A DNA stretch of 64,000 nucleotides, taken from Ectobius pallidus. Taxonomy: Eukaryota; Arthropoda; Insecta; Blattodea; Ectobiidae. The stretch spans positions 49,766,502 through 49,830,501 of the forward strand of contig CAXKWD010000008.1 of NCBI GenBank assembly GCA_964059195.1, given 5' to 3'. How positions within the stretch are numbered: the stretch's first letter is position 1; every line of letters starts with the position of its first letter. Below the pieces are notes generated by a model. It was given only the letters and a program-made list of their open reading frames with translations, was not told the origin of the DNA and made no database searches. This document shows, piece after piece, positions 57,464 through 64,000 of the stretch. A program made the translations under genes and the position numbers.

Positions 57464-59596
57464 ATGGAAAGTGAATTACGTGCTTTGATTAAACGTCGAG
57501 GTATAATTAAGCGTGAACTAACTCACATGCAAAAGACTCTTGCTACTATAAATGAAGAAACAAATGTATTTCGATTAAAAGTTAAATATGACAGTTTAAA
57601 CGTTATTTGGGAGAGATACGAGACAGTTCAATCTCAAATCGAATCGCTTATAGAAGCCGAAGAAGATTTAGATGAACACGCAGAGCATAAGGAAACAACA
57701 AGAAGTTGTTACGAAGAGCCAAAAGCAAGGTTAAGTGAATTAATACATGCTCATGAGCCTACTTCAGTTAGTGTCAATTCAAACAATAGTGACACACGAC
57801 AATCAGTGAACTCTAGTGCTTCGCAGTCAAGCAATGTGATAAAATTGCCTACGATTCAGATTCCAGTGTTTGAAAGCGATGTAACTAAATTCAAACATTA
57901 TTTTGATACTTTTTCGAGTTTAATTGTAAATAATAGCAGTTTATCACCCATTCAAAAATTCCAATACTTAATTGGTTCACTAAAGGGTGAAGCTAAAACA
58001 TTATTGGAAAATTTGCCAGTGACGACTGATAACTTCCAAGTTGCCTGGGATATATTGTGTGCAAGATACAACAATAAACGGTTAATTGCTATATCCCACA
58101 TTAAGCATCTGTTGTCCCTACCTGTAGCGCGACAAGAAACAGTTGCAGACTTAAGAAATCTGTTGAATCAATTCCAAAATAACTTGCATGCTATTGAAGC
58201 ATTAGAATTAGAAGTGCCACTTCATGAAGTCATTCTAATGCAATTGTTATTGGAGCATCTGCCAGACAGTGTGCAACGTGAGTGGGAATCCAGAATCGAT
58301 TCTCAAACTTTTACTCCATTAAGTGAACTTGTGTTATTTCTAGAAGCGAATTCTCATTCTCTAGAGGTGCTGTCGAATAATTCCTGCAACAGGTCCAGCC
58401 CATCAAACCCTAGAAGTGAACGTCGTGAACCTAGGAAACAGCATAGTGACAGTCGTCAGTCATATGTGTCGACAACTGAACAGTTATGCCCTCAGTGTCA
58501 AAGCGGCCATAACCTGTCTAAATGTAAACAATTCCGTCAGCTGAGTGTTGAGCAGCGATGGAAAGTTGTGAAAGGCAAGAACTTGTGTTTCAGTTGTTTT
58601 TCTAATGCACATCGAGTGAAGCAGTGCAACTTATCTTCGTTTTGTAACTGTGGTAAACTGTACAGCAAGATGTTGCACAACAGTGATCACAGGAGAACGG
58701 TTTCGCACTCCAGTGAAGACAGTAATACAGTAAATAGCAACAGGACTGAGGCTCCTGCGAGTTATTGCTCAGTGAAAATAAAGCCAGTGCTTCACGTCTT
58801 ACTTGCGACTGCAAGAGTCGAAGTGCAAGACAAGCATGGTAATTATATACAGTGTAAGGCCCTTCTAGACTCTGCCAGTCAGGCCAGTTTCGTGTCTGCA
58901 GATCTAGCGAGGCGTCTCCAACTTCCTACAATGACAGCTGATACGCCTGTCAAGGGTATAAATGGTACTTCATCACATGCTAGTCATAGTGTAAACATTA
59001 ATGTGAGATCCATGGTTTACAACTATCGAAGGAATCTAGATTGCCTAATCCTTCCTCGCATAACAGGGAAGCTACCTGCAGTCCGAATTGATCCATCCTC
59101 ATGGAACATTCCCTCTGACATTCCATTAGCCGATCCTAAATTTAATATCCCTTCTGAAATTGATTTGCTTATTGGAGGAGCATTATTCTTCGAGCTTTTC
59201 CATGGAAAGATCTTGACCAATCCTGGGTTTCCTACACTGATTAGTACAGAACTCGGATGGATATTGTCTGGAACCATTCCTAAATCCTCTGTGAAAGGCA
59301 ATCTGGATGCGGGCTCCCAGCATAACTTCTTCATCTCTACGGACAATGTGGACAAGCAGCTACGACGGTTTTGTGACCTCAAAGACTTTCCACAACACAT
59401 ATTAACTCCAGAAGAGAAAAGGTGTGAACAGCATTATGCAGAAAATACCACTCGCAGTGATGATGGTAGTTTCACAGTACGTCTGCCAATGAAACAGGAT
59501 AAAACTTCATTGGGTGAGTCCAGACAACAAGCAGTTAAGCGCTTTAGTTACCTGGAGCGAAAACTTCAGAACGACTCTGCTCTAAAGGAAGACTAG
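57464..59596 (+). CDS. BEL/Pao gag-pol, first part: gag, zinc knuckles, protease
   Basis: A 710-codon frame. An N-terminal coiled-coil-like region (residues 1-80) is followed by the DUF1759-type gag core (about 130-290) with PVFESDVTKFKHYFDTF and GSLKGEAKTLL. Zinc knuckles lie at about residues 341-390 (CPQCQSGHNLSKC and CFSCFSNAHRVKQC). The aspartic protease region (DUF1758-like) starts at about residue 465 with ALLDSASQASFVSADLARRL; the active-site triplet reads DSA where DSG or DTG is usual. The frame ends at a TAG (59594-59596) exactly where pol should go on into RT in the same register, so a single stop separates it from the next part. Confidence 0.88.
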   Translation: MESELRALIKRRGIIKRELTHMQKTLATINEETNVFRLKVKYDSLNVIWERYETVQSQIESLIEAEEDLDEHAEHKETTRSCYEEPKARLSELIHAHEPTSVSVNSNNSDTRQSVNSSASQSSNVIKLPTIQIPVFESDVTKFKHYFDTFSSLIVNNSSLSPIQKFQYLIGSLKGEAKTLLENLPVTTDNFQVAWDILCARYNNKRLIAISHIKHLLSLPVARQETVADLRNLLNQFQNNLHAIEALELEVPLHEVILMQLLLEHLPDSVQREWESRIDSQTFTPLSELVLFLEANSHSLEVLSNNSCNRSSPSNPRSERREPRKQHSDSRQSYVSTTEQLCPQCQSGHNLSKCKQFRQLSVEQRWKVVKGKNLCFSCFSNAHRVKQCNLSSFCNCGKLYSKMLHNSDHRRTVSHSSEDSNTVNSNRTEAPASYCSVKIKPVLHVLLATARVEVQDKHGNYIQCKALLDSASQASFVSADLARRLQLPTMTADTPVKGINGTSSHASHSVNINVRSMVYNYRRNLDCLILPRITGKLPAVRIDPSSWNIPSDIPLADPKFNIPSEIDLLIGGALFFELFHGKILTNPGFPTLISTELGWILSGTIPKSSVKGNLDAGSQHNFFISTDNVDKQLRRFCDLKDFPQHILTPEEKRCEQHYAENTTRSDDGSFTVRLPMKQDKTSLGESRQQAVKRFSYLERKLQNDSALKED

Positions 59597-61003
59597 ACTA
59601 AATTTCTTGTAGAGTACGAGCAGATGGGTCACATGAAAAGGGTTTCGCCTCCTCAAGATAATGAAGTATGTTATTACCTGCCTCATCATGCAGTAATAAA
59701 ACCTTCTTCATCTACGACTCGCACACGAGTAGTGTTTGATGCTTCTGCAAAGACGGACACAGGATGCTCTTTGAATGATATCCTAGAATGTGGTCCTACA
59801 ATTCAAGATGATTTGTCATCAATTATTCTTCGCTTCAGAACATACCGCTATGCATTTTCAGCTGATATATCTAAAATGTATAGGAGGGTACAGATGCATT
59901 CTGAAGACCAGAATCTCCAACGTATTGTATGGCGTCCAGACAAAAGTGAGCCACTACAAGATTATGCCTTGACTACTGTAACCTATGGCACTAAGTCAGC
60001 ATCTTTCTTAGCCATACGGTCCTTGAATCAACTCGCTCAGGAAGAAGAGTCTAAATATCCTCGTGCTGCAGACGCAGTACGAACCTCTTTCTATGTGGAC
60101 GATTGCCTGTCAGGTCATGACGATCTACAGGAAGCTCTACGATTGCAAAGTGAACTCATACTCATGTTAAACAGTGGAGGATTTCCACTACGCAAATGGT
60201 GTTCAAACAACGAGGCTATCTTGGAAGCAGTTCCTGTGGAGCACAGAGAAACGCAACTTCCTTTGTCCCTCGACAACAGTGAAAATGCTCATGCGCTTGG
60301 ACTTCTGTGGCATCCAAGTACTGATTTGCTACAAATACAATCACATTCCTCTCTCCAAGAACCTCCTTCCTACAAGTTTACCAAGAGAAATATCCTTGCT
60401 GTTACATCCTCTATCTTTGATCCTCTAGGCCTCATAAGTCCTATCGTAATCCATGCCAAGATGTTCTTGCAATCTCTGTGGCTCGCTAAGCTTAGTTGGG
60501 ATGAAGAGTTGCCATCTCACCTAAGGGAAAAATGGATGGACATCTGTGATATTCTTTCTACAATTCATAATGTTCGCAACCCACGCCATGTGTTAACAGC
60601 AGCTACGGTTACCGACATACAGATACATGGATTCTGTGATGCCTCGGAGAAAGCCTATGGTGCCTGTGTGTATGTACGGTCTACTGAGAGCAGTGGTCTT
60701 GTTACAACTAAACTACTTTGCTCCAAGTCCAAGGTCTCCCCATTGAAGAAGCAAACAATTCCAAGACTCGAGTTGTGTGTTGCCTTGTTACTTGCGAAAC
60801 TGTATCACAAAGTTGTCACTGACTTGAAGTTGCCTACATCACAAAATTATTTGTGGTCTGATTCCATGATTGTGCTCTCATGGATCAAATCTAATCCCCA
60901 TAAATGGAAAACATTTGTGTCTAATCGCGTATCTCAAATCCAGGAGATGTCAGAGACGGCAGCTTGGCGGCATGTGGCCACCCAACAAACCCTGCTGACA
61001 TGA
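59597..61003 (+). pseudogene. BEL/Pao pol, second part: reverse transcriptase and RNase H
   Basis: It continues the gag frame after one TAG, with GHMKRVSPP, then the RT blocks RTRVVFDASAKTDTGCSLND, AFSADISKMYRRV and FYVDDCLSGHDD (YVDD at about 60090). RNase H follows with IHGFCDASEKAYGACVYVR, IPRLELCVALLLAKL and LWSDSMIVLSWI. At about 60990 a frameshift ends the frame; the sense continues in the next register (60964-61257) with NPADMISRGV, a conserved BEL/Pao block, and DLWWNGPVWI. Inactive as it stands because of the stop, the frameshift and the missing integrase. Confidence 0.86.
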
Positions 61004-61402
61004 TTTCGAGAGGTGTGGTGACAGAACAAATCTCAGACATTGATTTATGGTGGAACGGGCCTGTGTGGATTTCACAGCCTATTGAATCATGGCCCAAACA
61101 GCCTCAGCAACTTGAGCTGCAGGACAGTGGTGAGCAGCGTGACACAGACTGCCTAGTCACACATGCTGCAGAAGACTTTATGCTACGTTCTTCTAAGCTG
61201 ACATGCGTCCAGCGAAAACATTCAGATTGGTACTCTTGTCCTCCTGAAAGAAGATAATTCTCCACCGCTCCAGTGGAAGCTGGGAATCATCTCATCAGTG
61301 CATCCTGGTGACGACGGTTTAGTGCGTGTTGTGACAGTGCGTACGTCCAGTGGTGAATACAAGCGACCAATTGTAAAAGTGTGTCCCTTGCCCAATCAGT
61401 GA
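61003..61402 (+). pseudogene. BEL/Pao pol end: linker joined to the DUF5641-like C-terminus
   Basis: After NPADMISRGV and DLWWNGPVWI the linker runs to about 61215 (EDFMLRSSKL). From 61229 another register reads GTLVLLKEDNSPPLQWKLGI and VRVVTVRTSSGEYKRPIVK, stopping at TGA 61400-61402. The latter is the C-terminal domain that normally follows the integrase core in BEL/Pao. The zinc-binding region and DDE core of integrase, normally several hundred codons, are gone; the deletion junction lies at about 61215-61228. Confidence 0.78.
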
Positions 61403-61482
61403 AGTGTTATATCAATCTATTAGTAAATCTTGATCAATCCGCAAAGTGTTATGTAAAATCTGTCGATTTTAGGCGGGAGTTA

Positions 61483-61965
61483 TGTTAGATCAAGAGTCTA
61501 TAAGTTATAGTGTTTCAAATTAGCCTCTGTGGTATTTGGCGCGGCCGCCAATTCCTTCCCGCTATGCTTGTCATTTCCTGTGCAGGTGCGGGCTTGTAGC
61601 GTTGCCACGCCAGTGCAGTGTTAGTTAGTTGGGGATCGAGCTTCATCAGATATAGGCACGCGTCGCAGTTGCTCCGAGTTCAGGACAATTAGCGCTCTAT
61701 ATAGTTAGTGCTCATCTCTAATTCCACATCAATCGGCTCTTGTATTGTTTAGCAGCCTGCGTGTGAAGTTTCAGGAATCACATTGTATTTTTAGTGTAAT
61801 TTACAAGAATTCCATTGTCTCGTAACCTAGCCGACACGTGCAGTGAACAGTACTGTGGCTAGCGTTTGCATATATTATCTGGCGGGAGCAGTGCTTGGCT
61901 CCTAGAATAATAACTGCATTGAATAGCATATATCATATTTGTTAAGTGTTTGTATTAGTATTTCA
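61483..61965 (+). repeat. 3' LTR of the BEL/Pao element
   Basis: The second 483-base copy, beginning TGTTAGATCAAGAG right after the purine tract. It differs from the 5' LTR at scattered single bases and in a small cluster near its end (61952-61963). Confidence 0.85.
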
Positions 61966-62215
61966 TTATTCAGAGTTCAGGCTTCCTGAAAGTATATTAT
62001 TGCAAAACCCTCAAACTTAAATCTCTGTTCCAGCTGGCCTACAGTCCTAACGCTCCTATGTTTAATCTTAATTGGTGTAAATCACCTGGTCCTCCGAAAA
62101 ACCTATTAATTGTACCTGAGTTCCCTTCATTTTGCTCCTCACGGACCGGATCTCCTTCACTTTCCTTATGTTATACCATGTATCACCATTTTTCTGAGAT
62201 ATAGAATTCTGGACC

Positions 62216-62364
62216 AGGGTGCACATAGCCTCGTGAAGACGAGGAGCTACTTGATAAAGAAATAGCGGTTTCAGTCATGAAGACCACCATCTGCCAATGT
62301 AGAAGAATGGAGGAAGAAGATGCAACATGGGTAGTAGGCCTTGTCCCCTCATGGGATGAAGTTC
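62216..62364 (+). mobile_element. Partial SINE (body only)
   Basis: Shares GAGGAGCTACTTGATAAAGA and GTAGGCCTTGTCCCCTCATG with the SINE at 47795-48108 but lacks the tRNA-like head and the GTTA tail. Confidence 0.6.
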
Positions 62365-62414
62365 TCTACCATTAGTATTGTCGTATCCCGGGGTCCTAAC
62401 AAATTCTGACACCA

Positions 62415-63048
62415 TTTTCCCCGGGATTACGACTTTATCAGGATGGCCCGAATTGATTAATTACATAAAAATATTAACACACGGTGAGGAAAAGAAGGAC
62501 AGTATTGCGTTGCACTAAAAGTATAAATGCCAGTTTATAAAAACCCAAAATGACTAGAATTTATTACATTATTAAAATTAAATAACATACAAAAGAAATT
62601 ACATGGTTACTTACATTTTTTACACTTCTGGTTGTCTTTACACTAAAAAGATATACTTGCGCCGAGGCGCCCAGCCTTGACGTCGTCCCATGTCGAGTCA
62701 AGAGCCACGAATCTTTTGCAAGACGAGGTGAACAGTTTTCACCTGTTTAAATAAACTTCCGTGGTCAAGTCATTGCTCCGATTGGCATCCGTGACGTAAA
62801 AAAACCTTAATTGCAATTTCCCGGTTCAATACTATTTCTTTACTTTTAACAACATATTCTTCCTTGTTTCACAACTGTTCTACCAGTCAATCACCTTTGA
62901 ATTTTAGTCAGCAAAATAGCAAAGTTAATTCTTTTTAGCGTAAACTTCTGCGTCGACACTTTCCTATTTCCTCGTTGTGAACCCAATACTGGCTTATACT
63001 ACCAAAACCATTTAGAGGGCCCAATTCTTAATTTTTACAATCACAACA
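62415..63048 (-). mobile_element. LTR-like block between a polypurine tract and a PBS-like site
   Basis: On the minus strand a G run (63051-63061, CTAGGGGGGGGGG) precedes TGTTGTGATTGTAAAAATTA, a typical LTR start. At the other side lies TGGTGTCAGAATTTG (62404-62414 core), which resembles a tRNA-primer site of insect LTR elements. A tract on one side marks a 3' LTR and a primer site on the other a 5' LTR, so a tandem LTR arrangement or a misread is possible. The LTR 3' end is not a clean CA. Confidence 0.35.
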
Positions 63049-63061
63049 TTACCCCCCCCCC

Positions 63062-64000
63062 TAGCCCGAACGCACGGTAGGTGGGTTCGGACGGGGTTTG
63101 TGTATGTCTTTCATAGTTCTCTTATACTGATACAGATATAAAATCCTTAGTTATACTTGAATGTTGACATCGTCGTCGCATGTCGTAATGCGTACAGTTT
63201 GTTGTCTTTGCTTTGTATTATTTTTCTTTGCTTAATCTTCTTTTTCTGTTGGTTTGCGTTTTTGCCCTGTACTCCGAGGTGACTGAAAGTTTTATAATTT
63301 AATTCCGGTTATTCTTAATAATTTACCTATACATGTCATGGATACCAAAGGTAACGGCTTGACACACTAACTATCTTTCATAAAATTTCAATATTTTGTT
63401 TACTTTCTCTTTTTTTTCCTTTATGTTCAATTAATTCTTAAATACGTTAACCTAATATATTACCCTGATAAATTAAAAATCTGTCTCAATTAAAAAAAAA
63501 TCTTTGATTTCTTCCTAACATTTAAAAAAAAATCCTATGCCTTTAAATATACTGGTACTTCCCTATTGCTTAACCTAATTTACTTAAATGTTGTCTAAAA
63601 AAAAAAAAATTCTGATAAAATCCCTTGCTGTAATATAGATGATACTTCAGTTGTTCTTGACCTTGGGTTTAATTTCTTCGCGTCAGCTGGACTTGCTATA
63701 TTGTCTGCATGCAACGTTATGGAATGTGCTACCTCTGCATTCGTGTTGGTCGGAACTGCTATGTGATATTCTGCCCGTTTGTTCAACCAACTATAACATA
63801 TGGAGAAAAACAGTTATTAATAAAATGCGATTTAATCTGTAACACAGATAATATTATCCCTCAAAATCTACTTATTCCAAACAATATTTAATATTTGCAA
63901 CCGGTTAAAATTAAATCAAAACTAAAACATAAATTTTTTTTTCTTTTCTTTTAAAAAAATTGGAAATCATCTGGTTCCCACTCTCCCTTGAAAAAAAAAT
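63062..64000. other. AT-rich sequence, possibly internal to an LTR element
   Basis: No coding sequence recognised. The short GC-rich start (CCCGAACGCACGG) lies next to the G tract; the remainder is AT-rich with poly-A and poly-T runs and ends at the window edge. Confidence 0.4.

Larger units (their letters stand above)
56547..61965 (+). mobile_element. BEL/Pao LTR retrotransposon, integrase-deleted
   Basis: Two LTRs of identical length (483 bp) bound a plus-strand gag-pol. The LTRs start TGTTAGATCAAGAG and end TTCA or TTTCA context, and differ at about a dozen positions by eye. A purine tract (TTTTAGGCGGGAG) precedes the 3' LTR. The interior is about 4.45 kb, shorter than usual for BEL/Pao, because the integrase is missing. 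No clear target duplication was seen (CTTTC on the left, TTATT on the right). Confidence 0.88.

Overview
The window looks like a transposon-dense, AT-rich stretch of an insect genome. Many insect-typical elements are present: P-type, hAT, Tc1/mariner, Copia, BEL/Pao, a Ty3-like LTR element, RNase H-bearing LINEs and tRNA-derived SINEs. No bacterial operon, rRNA, CRISPR array or confident single-copy host gene was found. The mix and the intermediate decay recall large arthropod genomes such as cockroaches, but the species assignment is only an impression. All similarity statements come from reading translations and repeats by eye; no database search was run.

Layout. 1-8 kb: a minisatellite-headed repeat (copy 1), a non-autonomous hAT (2093-3546) carrying a tRNA-SINE, and a hAT element with transposase remnants (6019-7975); both hATs have perfect 8-bp target duplications. 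8.2-14.3 kb: a long inverted repeat, then a nearly complete P-element/THAP9-type transposase gene (10194-12955), then a non-autonomous DNA transposon with subterminal repeats. 17.9-21.6 kb (minus strand): a decayed Copia pol split by a Tc1-like element at its RT active-site region and abutted by another LTR. 21.6-32.4 kb: copy 2 of the minisatellite repeat, interrupted by a fold-back mariner and by an LTR retrotransposon whose 5' LTR itself holds a hAT and whose gag is joined to the end of integrase.

32.4-44 kb: a LINE tail with (TTGAT)n, then two copies of one LINE family arranged tail to tail (33.4-37.4 plus, 37.4-44 minus). The minus copy is split by a 1.34-kb element flanked by TTA. 44-50 kb: a G-rich hAT-like element, a fold-back Tc1-like element, a SINE and a LINE RNase H fragment. 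50.6-53.6 kb: an element encoding a protein with a GEDxDL motif and a CXC cysteine cluster, with its 3' end duplicated in inverse orientation. 54.3-56.3 kb: a large inverted repeat with a 375-bp MITE in one arm and a LINE fragment in the loop. 56.5-62 kb: a BEL/Pao element with equal-length 483-bp LTRs and a deleted integrase. 62-64 kb: a SINE fragment and an LTR-like block.

Functionally the window is a record of nested insertion rather than a cooperating gene set. The most interesting signals are the long uninterrupted P-type transposase, three unrelated elements that carry an inverted duplicate of one of their own ends, the tail-to-tail LINE pair (a potential long hairpin RNA), and the GEDxDL/CXC element.
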